Assembly (NCBI GenBank): GCA_024274705.1
Contig: JAJSAL010000173.1
Coordinates: 1-64,000, forward strand
Direction: 5' to 3'
DNA from: Spirochaetota bacterium
GTDB taxonomy: Bacteria > Spirochaetota > Spirochaetia > SPDA01 > JAJSAL01
Length of the DNA stretch: 64,000 nucleotides
Both the position numbers and the translations under genes were made by a program. Positions 42,603 to 51,375 of this stretch are shown here, piece by piece. The stretch's first letter is position 1; every line of letters begins with the position of its first letter. The notes under the pieces are model-generated. The model saw nothing but the letters and a program-made list of their open reading frames with translations, was not told where the DNA came from and did no database searches.

Positions 42603-43651
42603 AGCAGACCCCGGTATTTTGTGTTTTTGATTAAATCTCTATATCTTTCAAATAGAATGAGAAAGAGTATTACTCCAAGAATGAGCGGATAAAAAACCAG
42701 GAAAGGTTCAAAGGGACCTGAAAAATTGATATGGAGTACTAGTTTTACCAGGGAAGACACGGGATTTATTGACATCAACGTTTGTACCAATGGAGCCATC
42801 CCCCCGGCGGTACCGAAACCTCCGCCGAAGGCCCAAAGGGTAATGCTTGCAATAAGGGAAACAAGGAAGGTGACAAGTTTGTTTTTTAGTATAACACCAA
42901 CCAGCATGCCCGGGGGAATTGCTAATACAGACCCGGTAACCATGAGAATGATTATCTTTGGTGGAATTGGGGTCTTTGCAATTGCTGCAGATATGGAAAG
43001 ATAGAATAAGAGGGAAATTTGGACTTTAATAAATACACTTAAAAATTTTGCCAGTATTACGTGTGCCGGAGCTACAGGTGACAGCTTGAAAAGGGTTATC
43101 ATGTGGTTATCCCATTCCTCGGTGAAGGAGAAGGAGCCGAAAAGAAATCCTGAGAAAATAATGGCGAAAATAAATATGGATGAACCAAAGAATGCGCTCC
43201 AGGGGGGATCTCTTGAGTATACGGGAATTTCTTCAACAGTTATTGCTATTTCCGGGATTGAAGAGCTTACAATACGTGATAACACTCCGGTTAACCTGTT
43301 CCGGTAGTTTTTTGTTATGTTTGCATCAATACTGTTTACTTCCAGAAGGATATCTCCGGTAAGCACACCGTTATTGAGGGTGATGTTCCTGTTTTCTGTA
43401 ATAGTAATCATGTTTTCTTCATCGAGGTAATGAAAGTAACTGCTGCCGCCGGGAGACGTGAAGGATAATACGTGCGTTTGAAATTCCCGGGAACCGTTTA
43501 TTCTTACCGGGAAACTGATATCGTTTTTAAGGTTTGAAGTGAACACAAAGAGAAAGAGAACCGGCGATATGAGTGCGATTATATGAAAAGAGAGAGTTGC
43601 AGTGGTGGAGAGAATTTCTTTCTTTATCAGAATACAATATCTCTTTATCAT
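42596..43651 (-). CDS. ABC-2 type transporter permease (first)
   Basis: A 351-aa ABC-2 permease of the same plan: an N-terminal helix (ILSTTATLSFHIIALISPVLFLFVF), an external domain of ~120 residues, then about five to six helices. It starts one base upstream of the ATPase stop and overlaps the second permease by 7 bp. Two different permeases plus one ATPase suggest a heterodimeric exporter. Nothing indicates the cargo. Confidence 0.82.
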   Translation of the reverse strand: MIKRYCILIKKEILSTTATLSFHIIALISPVLFLFVFTSNLKNDISFPVRINGSREFQTHVLSFTSPGGSSYFHYLDEENMITITENRNITLNNGVLTGDILLEVNSIDANITKNYRNRLTGVLSRIVSSSIPEIAITVEEIPVYSRDPPWSAFFGSSIFIFAIIFSGFLFGSFSFTEEWDNHMITLFKLSPVAPAHVILAKFLSVFIKVQISLLFYLSISAAIAKTPIPPKIIILMVTGSVLAIPPGMLVGVILKNKLVTFLVSLIASITLWAFGGGFGTAGGMAPLVQTLMSINPVSSLVKLVLHINFSGPFEPFLVFYPLILGVILFLILFERYRDLIKNTKYRGLLW

Positions 43652-44419
43652 TTAATCCCTTAAGTTTCTTCCTGTGTAATGGAGAAATACATCGTCCAAA
43701 GAAGGTTTTTTCCTGATAATTATCTCTTTTTTTCCGATGCTGGATTTTAATTCATCTACGGTTCCCATGGCAATATTTGTTCCGTTGTCAATAATAAGGA
43801 GGTTGTCGCAGAGAAAATCCGCTTCACTCATAACATTTGTTGTTACAATTACCGTTTTTCCTTTTTCCGCCAGCCCCTTGATGTATTCCCATATCTTATG
43901 GCTTCCCTGGACATCTACCCCTAGGGTTGGTTCATCGAGAATAATAATCTCGGGGTCGTGCAGCAGCGCTCTCCCAATGGCAAGCCTGCGTTTCATCCCG
44001 CCGGAATAGGTCCTGACTTTCTCCCTGGACCGGTGATGCAGGTCTACAAGCTTCAGAATAGTATTCACTTTATCTTTGAACCCCTTCATTGTGTTTAAAT
44101 ACATGGCACAATGGAATTCAAGGTTCTGAAATCCTGTCAATTCGGGATACAGGGACGTCTCCTGGGGTACAAAGCCAATGAAAGACCTGATCTTCCTCCA
44201 GTCCCTGAGAGGATCTAATTCCGCAATTGAGATAAACCCGCTGTCCGGAGAGAGTATTCCCAAAAGAAGTTTTACTGCCGTTGTCTTTCCACTTCCATTT
44301 GGACCAAGAAGACCAAAAACACTTCCCCGGTTAACTTCGAAGGTAAGACCATTCGTGGCTGGTGTACCTGGTTTTTTATCATATGTAAAATATACATTTT
44401 TGAAAACGATACTTTTCAT
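43652..44419 (-). CDS. ABC transporter ATP-binding protein
   Basis: A 255-aa ABC ATPase. Walker A is GPNGSGKTTAVKLLLG (near residue 38), the signature is TYSGGMKRRLAIGRALL, Walker B is EIIILDEPTLGVD, and the switch region reads TVIVTTNVMSEAD (usually H, here N, at the switch histidine position). The ORF track runs upstream to 44830 but that part is unlike the family; ATG 44419 with AAAGGG upstream is preferred. The switch His-to-Asn change is unusual but occurs in some exporters. Confidence 0.88.
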   Translation of the reverse strand: MKSIVFKNVYFTYDKKPGTPATNGLTFEVNRGSVFGLLGPNGSGKTTAVKLLLGILSPDSGFISIAELDPLRDWRKIRSFIGFVPQETSLYPELTGFQNLEFHCAMYLNTMKGFKDKVNTILKLVDLHHRSREKVRTYSGGMKRRLAIGRALLHDPEIIILDEPTLGVDVQGSHKIWEYIKGLAEKGKTVIVTTNVMSEADFLCDNLLIIDNGTNIAMGTVDELKSSIGKKEIIIRKKPSLDDVFLHYTGRNLRD

Positions 44420-44430
44420 ACTAGTACCCT

Positions 44431-44529
44431 TTAATCCATGTGCAGGCCGGAGACTGACAGTTGGGTGAACTCTTCCATAATATCGAGGACGGTGCTGAGG
44501 ATGGTGCCCCTGGTGTTGTCCGTATTCAT
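44431..44529 (-). CDS. Small 32-aa ORF ahead of the ABC ATPase
   Basis: A short frame (MNTDNTRGTILSTVLDIMEE...) starts at ATG 44529 with AGGGAA upstream and stops 11 bp before the ATPase start. It is helical and amphipathic and resembles the first helix of a MarR-type regulator, so it may be a truncated regulator gene or a genuine short leader ORF. No second exon-like continuation is seen. Confidence 0.35.
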   Translation of the reverse strand: MNTDNTRGTILSTVLDIMEEFTQLSVSGLHMD

Positions 44530-44559
44530 TATGTTCCCTGTATGTATGAATAATGTGAC

Positions 44560-45153
44560 TTATACAATCAGGTATCTTGGCACTTTCTTTTTGTATTGTA
44601 AATAAGCATCGCCATGAACTGTATACAAATATTTCTCTTCTTTCAGTATCATTGTATGCACGAAAAAAAATCCCAATACCGAAAGGCCAAGCAGCATTAA
44701 GTTTTGTAGTATAACCGTATATGCGGCAAACATGAGGATGTATGATGCAAAATATGGATTGCGTGTAAACCGGTATATACCCGAGGTAATTAACTCGGTT
44801 TTCTGATCCTCTATCACCCCGACTCTCCATGAATCCTTGAGAGAAACCAAGGATACACCCGATATAACAAGATTCATGAGAAGAAGGGCTAAGCCGGTAA
44901 TCATTGCTGTGAAGCTCTTAATAAATTGAATTTCTCCGAAAGGCCGGTCGAGGAGGCTGAAGGTCATGGCGGCACTTATGAAAAAGGCGAAGTAGACGAC
45001 GGCGGTAATCGCCTCCCTGTTATTTCCGCGTATCCGGTTTCCGGTTTTTCGTCGAAGGATAATATTTTTTGCTACGAACATTCCCTGGAAAACTAATTGG
45101 TGTATTACTATGATCAGCCAGGTTTCTATCACCTTCGTTTCCTTTTTACACAC
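44560..45153 (-). CDS. Membrane methyltransferase, isoprenylcysteine/phospholipid methyltransferase family
   Basis: A 197-aa integral membrane protein with about five hydrophobic segments. The C-terminal signature SGIYRFTRNPYFASY and EEKYLYTVHGDAYLQYKKKVPRYL is that of the ICMT/PEMT-like SAM-dependent family. Bacterial members methylate lipids or small molecules, and the substrate is not predictable. The ORF-track GTG start (45153) may be seven codons long; an internal GTG at 45132 has AAAAGGA upstream. It is on the same strand as the ABC exporter. Confidence 0.75.
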   Translation of the reverse strand: MCKKETKVIETWLIIVIHQLVFQGMFVAKNIILRRKTGNRIRGNNREAITAVVYFAFFISAAMTFSLLDRPFGEIQFIKSFTAMITGLALLLMNLVISGVSLVSLKDSWRVGVIEDQKTELITSGIYRFTRNPYFASYILMFAAYTVILQNLMLLGLSVLGFFFVHTMILKEEKYLYTVHGDAYLQYKKKVPRYLIV

Positions 45154-45261
45154 ATAACAAGACTGGAGAAGAACTCCATTTTACAGGTACATTTCTCCTT
45201 TACCATTATACCAACTTCGGCAATGGAGTGCAGTGTAATTGTCATCAGGTGGAACGTCTTG

Positions 45262-45681
45262 TTAGAAGTCTTTTGTGTTCATTAGCTTTCTTAGAAAAGA
45301 AACATATTTCCTGTCTTCTGTATTAATATGACCTAACCACCATTCTTTTAAAAATTTTAAAACCATATCTGAGTCCTTATCCCTGTTGGCATTAATAGAA
45401 AGCTTTTTTGTTTTCCTTACCAACCCCTTATGCAATAGAATGTGCTCTTCGAGAGCAAGATAGCGTACCTCTGCGAGCAGAGCTTCTTCGGTTTCAAAAT
45501 GGACAGCCGTATACTGTTCCAGCATAATCATGGTGGGCTTTATTATTTCAGGTCCATGTCCGGATTGTATAAAATAGTATAATGAATTGATAGTTGAAAT
45601 AATTCCTCTATGTTGTTCGTCAATTATAGGAATACCAATTTCGTTGGTATCACTCCAAACTATGTACAGGTTATTCTTCAT
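45262..45681 (-). CDS. Bacteriohemerythrin family protein
   Basis: A 139-aa four-helix hemerythrin domain that binds a di-iron site and O2 (or senses O2/NO). The ligand motifs are IDEQHRGII, AVHFETEE, HILLHKGL and HINTEDRKY, giving the usual set of His residues plus Glu and Asp. In anaerobes these proteins are linked to oxygen detection or detoxification. It stands at the head of the minus-strand group leading to the methyltransferase and exporter, with a 108-bp gap after it. Confidence 0.88.
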   Translation of the reverse strand: MKNNLYIVWSDTNEIGIPIIDEQHRGIISTINSLYYFIQSGHGPEIIKPTMIMLEQYTAVHFETEEALLAEVRYLALEEHILLHKGLVRKTKKLSINANRDKDSDMVLKFLKEWWLGHINTEDRKYVSFLRKLMNTKDF

Positions 45682-46039
45682 GCCCGTTCTCCTTATAAAA
45701 GCTCTTCACCACAGAACCGGCCTGCACCAGCTTAGCGGCCGAAGAAGGTGGACAGGGGTAATACCGAATCCCCGGTGTATAACTATTTCCATTCGATTTT
45801 CCTTCGGACCTGCCGTTCCTTGCAGCCGTACAGTCAGATACAGTAGCTCAGGTTTATCAAATATATCTTCTGTATATTATAAGACATAGAAGACACTTTT
45901 AATTCAACCTGGTCTTCTATTATATCATACATGTAAAACCCTCGATCTCCTGAAGAGAAACCGCCAGCCCGGATTCGGCAAATCCGCCGGCAGGTAAGCA
46001 GCCGGTATGTGTATCCGTCATCGGGCTTGTCCACTCATG
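45682..46039. other. 358-bp intergenic region between hemerythrin and the second hdr operon
   Basis: No convincing gene is present. It holds the 8-bp inverted repeat at 45887-45919, an imperfect stem on the minus strand near 45968-46000 (GGATT/AATCC core) just after the tandem HdrA stop that could act as a terminator, and a 32-codon minus-strand frame (starting MYDIIEDQ) with a weak GAGG site. The 66-aa ORF-track line here looks like chance. Confidence 0.5.
45887..45919. repeat. Inverted repeat TAGAAGAC-N17-GTCTTCTA
   Basis: A perfect 8-bp inverted repeat with a 17-bp A+T-rich centre. The arms are far apart for a terminator hairpin and no T-run follows. It could be a regulator site or an mRNA hairpin for the upstream hemerythrin region. 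Confidence 0.45.
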
Positions 46040-49000
46040 TTATTCCACCGCCGCATCGATGGCTGCCATGATCTGCTTGTGGCTGAAGGTGCTCTGCTGG
46101 GTGGCCTTGTTGGGGCATACCATGGCGCACACACCGCAGCCCTGGCAGAGACTGGCTACCACCCCGGATACGCGTTTGTCTTCTTCTATGACCCGTGCCC
46201 CGTAAGGGCAGTTTTCCACACAGAGTCCGCAGAAACGGCATTGCCTGGGGTTCATGTATGCACGGGTCGATTTTGCAGTGAGTTCCCGGCGGGCAAGGAG
46301 TGCCGCGGCCCGTACAGCAGCGCCTTCGGCCTGGGTAATGCTCTCGAAGATGTGTCTGGGACTGTGGGCAAGACCGGCCATGAATATCCCTGCCCGGGTA
46401 AAATCCATGGGACGCATCTTGGGGTTGGTTTCCCGGAAAAACCCGTCTTCATCTAACGGCAGGTCCATAAACTCAGCAAGACCGGTGTTGTCCCGGGGTT
46501 CGATCCCGGTACTTACAACCACCAGGTCCGCCTGGAGGGTGACCGTCTCCCGGATGATGGGCTCTGTGGTAATGATCCGGATCGGTCCTTCTGCCGGTTC
46601 CTCGAGTTCCGGTTTGTCCGGCAGTTCGTAACGCATGAATACAACTCCCGCTTCCCTGGCTTTCTGGTAGGCTGCTTCCATAAAGCCGTAGGTACGCGCT
46701 TCCCGGTACAGCACGTAGACGGCGGTTTCCGGTGATATCTCTTTAAGTTTCAGTGCATTTTTTACCGCATGGGAGCAGCACACCCGGCTGCACCAGGGAT
46801 GGTGTTCATCCCTGGACCCGACACACTGGATCATGACCACGGTGTTCCATGCGGGGTCCGAGTTTCCCTGTGCAAGGGTTTTTTCCAGATCTTTCTGGGT
46901 CATCACCCGGCTGCTCGAGCCGTAGAGATACTCCGTTGTCGGCGCCCCTTTTCCACCGGTTGCCAGGATGACCGCGCCGTAGGTGTTCGACGTTGTTTTC
47001 CCGCCAGGCCCGGTGAGTTCAGCTGTGAAGTTTCCGACACTGCCGGCGAATCCCGACAGTTCCGTACCCGGATACATTGTCACGTTTTCAGCCTTGGTTA
47101 CCTTTTCATGGAGTTCCCGAAGGATGCATTGAATGTCACCCCCATCGATGGTGTAGTACGAGGTCAGCAGGTTGCCCCCCAGACGATCTTCCCGTTCAAC
47201 CAGATCCACTGCCACCCCCATATCGCTTAACGCAACAGCAGAAGTCATACCGGTTACGCCGCCGCCGAGGATCAGCACTTTCGGATAAAGCCGGTAGGTT
47301 TCAGTTGAGACAGCTTCGTGATGATATGCCTTAGCTGAAGCTATTTCGATAAGAGACTGGGCTGCCCCGGTAGCCGGATCTCCGGAAAACCCTGAATCCC
47401 CGGGGCTTTCGATACTGTCCCCCTGGAAGGCCCAGGCAGCGCCTTCCCGTATATTGGCCCGCTCCAGGAGAGAGGGATTGAGTCCTGCGCTTCGCATCAT
47501 GGATGCGAATTCCTTCCCGTGCAGCCTGTGAGTGCACCCTGCCACTACCACCCGGTTGAGTTCCTGTTTCCGGATAATCTCTCTCATGGCAGCAAGACCT
47601 TCGGGTGTACACAGATCATCCAGTACTTCAGTATGACTGACAATGTCGATTTTCCGTGTATAGGCCTCTGCCTTGTCTAAATCTATCGCCTCTGTCATGG
47701 TGTCTCTGCACCTGCAGATGAATACGCCCAGCCTGGGGTCTTCCCCGGTTACATCCCGTTCATCGGATTCAAGGGTTTTTTCGGTTTTGGAAGGGAGGTT
47801 CTCAGGTAGTCCCAGCATCCCTGCGACAGCCGAAGCTGCAGCGGAAGAGTCGGCAATCACTTCGGGAATATCCATGGGCTCGTGGAACGCTCCACCGATA
47901 AACACCCCGGGACGGGTCGTTCCTCTGGTAGAGAATGGTCCTGTTTTCGCAAACAACCACTGGTTAAGCTCTATACCGGCCGCATGACTTAAAGCTTCCG
48001 CTCCTTTAGGATGGTCCAGTCCCACTGCCAGGACGATCATGTCGAAATCTTCCTGCACGTGTTCACCCTGATCATTTAAGTACTTTACATAGAGATCTTT
48101 CGTTTTTTCATATTGATACACCGAAGAGACCATGCTCCGCCGGTAGGTAATTCCCGGCTTTGCCATAACGTCATCCATGTAATGCTCGAATCCCTTACCG
48201 AAAGCCCGGATGTCCATAGTAAATACCGTAACTTCCAGGTCAGGGTAGTTCTCTTTGGCCATGGTGATCTGTTTAGCAGTGTACATACAGCAAGCGGAGG
48301 AACAGAATTCGTTTCCCTTCTCCCTGTCCCGTGAGCCTACACAATGGATAAAAGCGATCTTTTCCGGAGTCATCCCATCGGAAGGGCGGGTAAGCCGGGC
48401 CCTGGTACTGCCGGCGATACTGGCCATCCGTTCGAACTGGATACTGGTGAGCACATTGGGATAATGTCCCCATCCGAATTCACTCCGTTTCTCCACGTTG
48501 AACGGTTCGAACCCGGGAGACAACACCACGGCCCCTACCTGTATATCAGTCTTGATAGTATGCATGTCCAGGTCTATGGCGTTCTCCGGACAAACCTCCA
48601 CGCATTTACCGCACCGTGTGCACACATCCATGTCGATCACAAAGGCATCCGGTACGGCCCGGGAGGGGGGAGGATAGATAGCTTGCTGGAGGGCGATACT
48701 CCCTTCGAATACGCTTGGGCGGGATTCCGGACAGACTTCCCTGCACTTTCCGCACCGGTTGCATCTTTCTATATCCACATACCGGGGCTTTCGAAGCACC
48801 TTCGCGTTGAATGCACCTGCCTTTCCTTCCAGGGCTTTCAGTTCCGTTAAGGCCAGAATATGAATATTCGGATTCGTGTCTGCTTCAAGGGTAGGGCAGT
48901 ACGACGGCTGTTCCGGGAGCATGATGCAGATTCCACAGTAGTTCGTGGAAAAGGTCCTGTCTAAAAGGTGGAAGGAACCGCCGATGCCGGGAGCGCTGTC

Positions 49001-49120
49001 CAGGAGATACACCTGGTATCCCATGCGGGCCAGCAGGTGGGCTGTTCCCATACCGCTTATACCGCTTCCCACCACCAGGACATCCCTGCAGGAAGGATCG
49101 GACAGCCGCGCCAATGACAT
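46040..49120 (-). CDS. HdrA-like protein, tandem (double), second hdr operon
   Basis: A 1026-aa double HdrA. Unit 1: FAD motif VLVVGSGISGMGTAHLL, CGICIMLPEQ, ferredoxin pair (CNRCGKCREVCPES, CTRCGKCVEVCPEN), FIHCVGSRDREKG. Unit 2 (from ~480): N-domain variant VFICRCRDTMTEA, in which the usual CHCG becomes CRCR, FAD motif ILGGGVTGMTSAV, and IQCVGSRDEHH. The C-terminal ferredoxins are CRFCGLCVENCPYG and CQGCGVCAMVCP. The ORF track extends 124 codons upstream through the hdrB gene; ATG 49120, which overlaps the hdrB stop by one base, is the proper start. It lacks the NfnB module of the other operon's giant protein. Confidence 0.87.
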   Translation of the reverse strand: MSLARLSDPSCRDVLVVGSGISGMGTAHLLARMGYQVYLLDSAPGIGGSFHLLDRTFSTNYCGICIMLPEQPSYCPTLEADTNPNIHILALTELKALEGKAGAFNAKVLRKPRYVDIERCNRCGKCREVCPESRPSVFEGSIALQQAIYPPPSRAVPDAFVIDMDVCTRCGKCVEVCPENAIDLDMHTIKTDIQVGAVVLSPGFEPFNVEKRSEFGWGHYPNVLTSIQFERMASIAGSTRARLTRPSDGMTPEKIAFIHCVGSRDREKGNEFCSSACCMYTAKQITMAKENYPDLEVTVFTMDIRAFGKGFEHYMDDVMAKPGITYRRSMVSSVYQYEKTKDLYVKYLNDQGEHVQEDFDMIVLAVGLDHPKGAEALSHAAGIELNQWLFAKTGPFSTRGTTRPGVFIGGAFHEPMDIPEVIADSSAAASAVAGMLGLPENLPSKTEKTLESDERDVTGEDPRLGVFICRCRDTMTEAIDLDKAEAYTRKIDIVSHTEVLDDLCTPEGLAAMREIIRKQELNRVVVAGCTHRLHGKEFASMMRSAGLNPSLLERANIREGAAWAFQGDSIESPGDSGFSGDPATGAAQSLIEIASAKAYHHEAVSTETYRLYPKVLILGGGVTGMTSAVALSDMGVAVDLVEREDRLGGNLLTSYYTIDGGDIQCILRELHEKVTKAENVTMYPGTELSGFAGSVGNFTAELTGPGGKTTSNTYGAVILATGGKGAPTTEYLYGSSSRVMTQKDLEKTLAQGNSDPAWNTVVMIQCVGSRDEHHPWCSRVCCSHAVKNALKLKEISPETAVYVLYREARTYGFMEAAYQKAREAGVVFMRYELPDKPELEEPAEGPIRIITTEPIIRETVTLQADLVVVSTGIEPRDNTGLAEFMDLPLDEDGFFRETNPKMRPMDFTRAGIFMAGLAHSPRHIFESITQAEGAAVRAAALLARRELTAKSTRAYMNPRQCRFCGLCVENCPYGARVIEEDKRVSGVVASLCQGCGVCAMVCPNKATQQSTFSHKQIMAAIDAAVE

Positions 49121-49971
49121 CACAGGAGCCCTAAAGACCTTAAGAGCGGCCGGCCGTCGAGCATGTGTTTTTTCAGCCAGTGTTCCACCTCCCTTACCGG
49201 AGTGCCGAAGGCCAGGCTCATCAGTTCCGTTAGGTAAAAGACAGGGAGGTTTTGACCTGCCTGCCGGCTGTCTATATTTAGATGACACATACCGCAAATA
49301 GTAACCAGGCAGTTTGCCCCGGCCTCTACACTTAAGTCCACCAGTTTGTTGGAGAGGGTGGTTACGATGTCCGACCGGCTCAATACCAGGCTTGCCCCGC
49401 AGCAGTCCACCTTGTGGGACCACTCTTTCACCTCGGCTCCCAGGGCAGCAGTCACGGTGTCCATGACCATCGGGTGTTCCGGATCGTCCCATCCTGTCAG
49501 GGCAGGGGGCCTTAAGAGTACGCAGCCGTAGTATATGACAGGCTTTAACCCTGTAAGAGGTTTGACAACTTTCGACCGAACCGTGTCCAGACTCACATCG
49601 GTGGTGAGGATATCCAGGAGGTGACGTACCTTCCCTTTGCCGTTGTAGGAGAAGCCGAGGGTTTCCTCCATGTCCTTCCGGAACGCCGGGTCAACCCTGA
49701 GATGATGGTCCGAGTTCAACACCCTCTGGTAACATCCCGGGCAGGCGATTGCAAGGTCCCGCCTTGCGTCCTGGCTCAAAGCCACGGTTCGTGCAGAGAG
49801 TTCGTTGTTCAATTGAAGACTCAGGCTGTGGGCGGATGTGGCACCGCAGCAGTTCCAGTCTTCCAGTTCGACCAGGTCGACACCCAGGGTTTTGCATGCG
49901 GCTTCGGTGGAACGGCCGAACTCGTAGGCCGTAGTTTCCGCTGTACAGCCGGGATAGTATGAATACTTCAT
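49120..49971 (-). CDS. hdrB: HdrB, second copy
   Basis: A 283-aa HdrB with both CCG domains: YYPGCTAETTAYEFG, NCCGATSAHSL, CPGCYQR; then YYGCVLLRPPALTG, DCCGASLVLS, CGMCHLN. All expected cluster ligands are present. It differs considerably from the copy at 40071, so the two are old paralogues and not a recent duplication. It overlaps the tandem HdrA start by one base and follows hdrC by 14 bp. Confidence 0.92.
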   Translation of the reverse strand: MKYSYYPGCTAETTAYEFGRSTEAACKTLGVDLVELEDWNCCGATSAHSLSLQLNNELSARTVALSQDARRDLAIACPGCYQRVLNSDHHLRVDPAFRKDMEETLGFSYNGKGKVRHLLDILTTDVSLDTVRSKVVKPLTGLKPVIYYGCVLLRPPALTGWDDPEHPMVMDTVTAALGAEVKEWSHKVDCCGASLVLSRSDIVTTLSNKLVDLSVEAGANCLVTICGMCHLNIDSRQAGQNLPVFYLTELMSLAFGTPVREVEHWLKKHMLDGRPLLRSLGLL

Positions 49972-49985
49972 GAAAAGCTCTCCTC

Positions 49986-50522
49986 CTACACTCCGGACCG
50001 TTGGAACAGCTCTTTTAGCCTGTCCAGGTCCCGGATCTTTTTCCAGAGGTGAAGGGCTTTCCCTTTTGCGAAGAGCTGAAGATTCCAGGCCAGGTCATTC
50101 AGGAGCTTCCCGGGTGTTCGGAGTTTGTATTCCAGCATCATAGAGAGCTCATGGACCCGCCCGAAACGGCGGATAGACTCAACAAAGGACCTGTGCAGGG
50201 CGTACACTTCCTTTTCAGCCGGTGCAACCTGCCCTTCCAGGGCCATTTCTTTAAGGGTGTCCATCACATTGTTGATCCGTATACCGTTAGGACACCGGGC
50301 CCCGCAGGTTTCACAGCCCACGCAGAGCCAGATAGCTGAACTTTTTAGGACCCGCTCCTTCTGCCCAAGCTGTACCATCTTGATTACCTGGGCTGGGCCT
50401 AAGTCCATTGCATAAGCAGTAGGACATCCAACAGAACATTTCTGACAGTAAAAACAGCCTTTCACGGGCTCTGTGCTCAGTTTTTGAACAGCAGTGATAA
50501 AGGAAGCATCAATGGTTACCAT
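49986..50522 (-). CDS. hdrC: HdrC, second copy, with C-terminal extension
   Basis: A 178-aa HdrC: CFYCQKCSVGCPTAYAMDLG near residue 22 and CVGCETCGARCPNGIRINNV near 66. The C-terminal ~60 residues (helical, basic) extend beyond the usual length. The ORF-track start at 50552 lies inside the operator; ATG 50522 begins about two bases after the predicted transcription start, making it essentially leaderless, and no Shine-Dalgarno is seen. It heads a compact hdrCBA operon. Confidence 0.87.
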   Translation of the reverse strand: MVTIDASFITAVQKLSTEPVKGCFYCQKCSVGCPTAYAMDLGPAQVIKMVQLGQKERVLKSSAIWLCVGCETCGARCPNGIRINNVMDTLKEMALEGQVAPAEKEVYALHRSFVESIRRFGRVHELSMMLEYKLRTPGKLLNDLAWNLQLFAKGKALHLWKKIRDLDRLKELFQRSGV

Positions 50523-50530
50523 AGGGATGA

Positions 50531-50559
50531 AGTATACTATAATTGTATACAATATGCAA
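50531..50559 (-). promoter_or_regulatory. Promoter and operator of the second hdrCBA operon
   Basis: On the minus strand TTGCAT, 17 bp, TATACT. The operator TGTATACAATATGCA (plus strand, 50544-50558) overlaps the -35 and most of the spacer. The predicted start is about 50524, two bases before the ATG. Confidence 0.72.
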
Positions 50560-50633
50560 TTAAAATTTCACCGTATGTTCCGGATACTATTCTCTTTTCC
50601 ATGCTGAACTTCCCGGGTATTTGGTGATATTCT

Positions 50634-51290
50634 TCATCTCGGGGTGAAATAAAAGTTTTCCAGGTGCTCCATGGTGAGCCTCTCGGCTTCTTCACCGTCG
50701 TGACATGCGATTGCGTCGATGATCCGGGGATGGAACGAGAGGTTTTCTATTATCTGTTCCGCCCGGACGTACCCTGAGACCCGTAACAACTGCACCTTCA
50801 CATCGATGCTCTTCATCATGTCGTAGAGGTAGGAGTTCCCGGTTCTCCGGGCCATTTCCAGGTGAAACTCGCTGTGCTTCTCATACACCGCTGCTTTATC
50901 GCCTTTTTCAGCCAGGACAAGACACGCATCCGATATCTTTCTTAGGGACGCTACGTCATTATCCGAAGCGGTCTGAGAAATAAGCCGGGCGGTAAGGAGC
51001 TCCAGCTGCATCCGCACTTCGCCGATTTGCTTCCTGTCTTCCGGTTTCAGCTTCACCACCCGGGCAAAACTCCTGGGAACGATTTCGATGATACCCACCT
51101 GCTGAAGTTTCTGAAGGGCTTCCCGGATGGGCGTCCGGCTTACCTTGAGAGAAGAGGCTATAGACTCCTCGGGAATTTTCTGTCCTGCTGCGAGCCTTCC
51201 TGAAAGGATCATCTTCTTGATGATATCGAAAATCTGGTCCGGCAGTTTCCTTCTATCCATGATATCCCGGTCTAATTCGAACCCTGCCAT
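50634..51290 (-). CDS. GntR-family transcriptional regulator, FadR/FCD type
   Basis: A 218-aa regulator. The N-terminal winged helix reads PEESIASSLKVSRTPIREALQKLQQVGIIEIVPRSFARVV, the classical GntR motif. The C-terminal all-helical FCD domain has the putative metal-binding histidines in HSEFHLEMARRTGN and LSFHPRIIDAIACHDGEEA. Ligands in this subfamily are often organic acids or acyl-CoAs. It is divergent from the aldehyde:ferredoxin oxidoreductase gene, and four near-identical operators lie at its own and three neighbouring promoters, so it is the probable repressor of the whole set. The start used is ATG 51290; the ORF-track start lies in the operator. Confidence 0.9.
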   Translation of the reverse strand: MAGFELDRDIMDRRKLPDQIFDIIKKMILSGRLAAGQKIPEESIASSLKVSRTPIREALQKLQQVGIIEIVPRSFARVVKLKPEDRKQIGEVRMQLELLTARLISQTASDNDVASLRKISDACLVLAEKGDKAAVYEKHSEFHLEMARRTGNSYLYDMMKSIDVKVQLLRVSGYVRAEQIIENLSFHPRIIDAIACHDGEEAERLTMEHLENFYFTPR

Positions 51291-51315
51291 GTACGTGCCG
51301 TCCCGTTGTGTATCC

Positions 51316-51354
51316 TTGTGTAATGTGATGCAATAAATGTATACTATATACAAT
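51316..51354. promoter_or_regulatory. Operator in the regulator/AOR divergent region, with AOR promoter
   Basis: On the plus strand TTGTGT (51316-51321), 18 bp, TATACT (51340-51345). The 15-bp operator TGTATACTATATACA (51338-51352) is a nearly perfect palindrome and covers the -10. No comparable minus-strand -10 for the regulator was found. AAGGAGG precedes the AOR ATG at 51376. Confidence 0.65.
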
Positions 51355-51375
51355 TAATCCGTCAAGGAGGGCCGC

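Noticed and set aside
45834-46034. 66-aa minus-strand ORF after the tandem HdrA
   Set aside because: No ribosome-binding site at its start, biased low-complexity residues and no recognisable family. Only the shorter 32-codon frame has a weak GAGG, and it was not called.
26259-50559. Methanogenesis or a classical CoM-CoB heterodisulfide reductase
   Set aside because: No methyl-CoM reductase, hydrogenase or coenzyme genes are present. The Hdr proteins are embedded with FrdAB and a bacterial GntR regulator.
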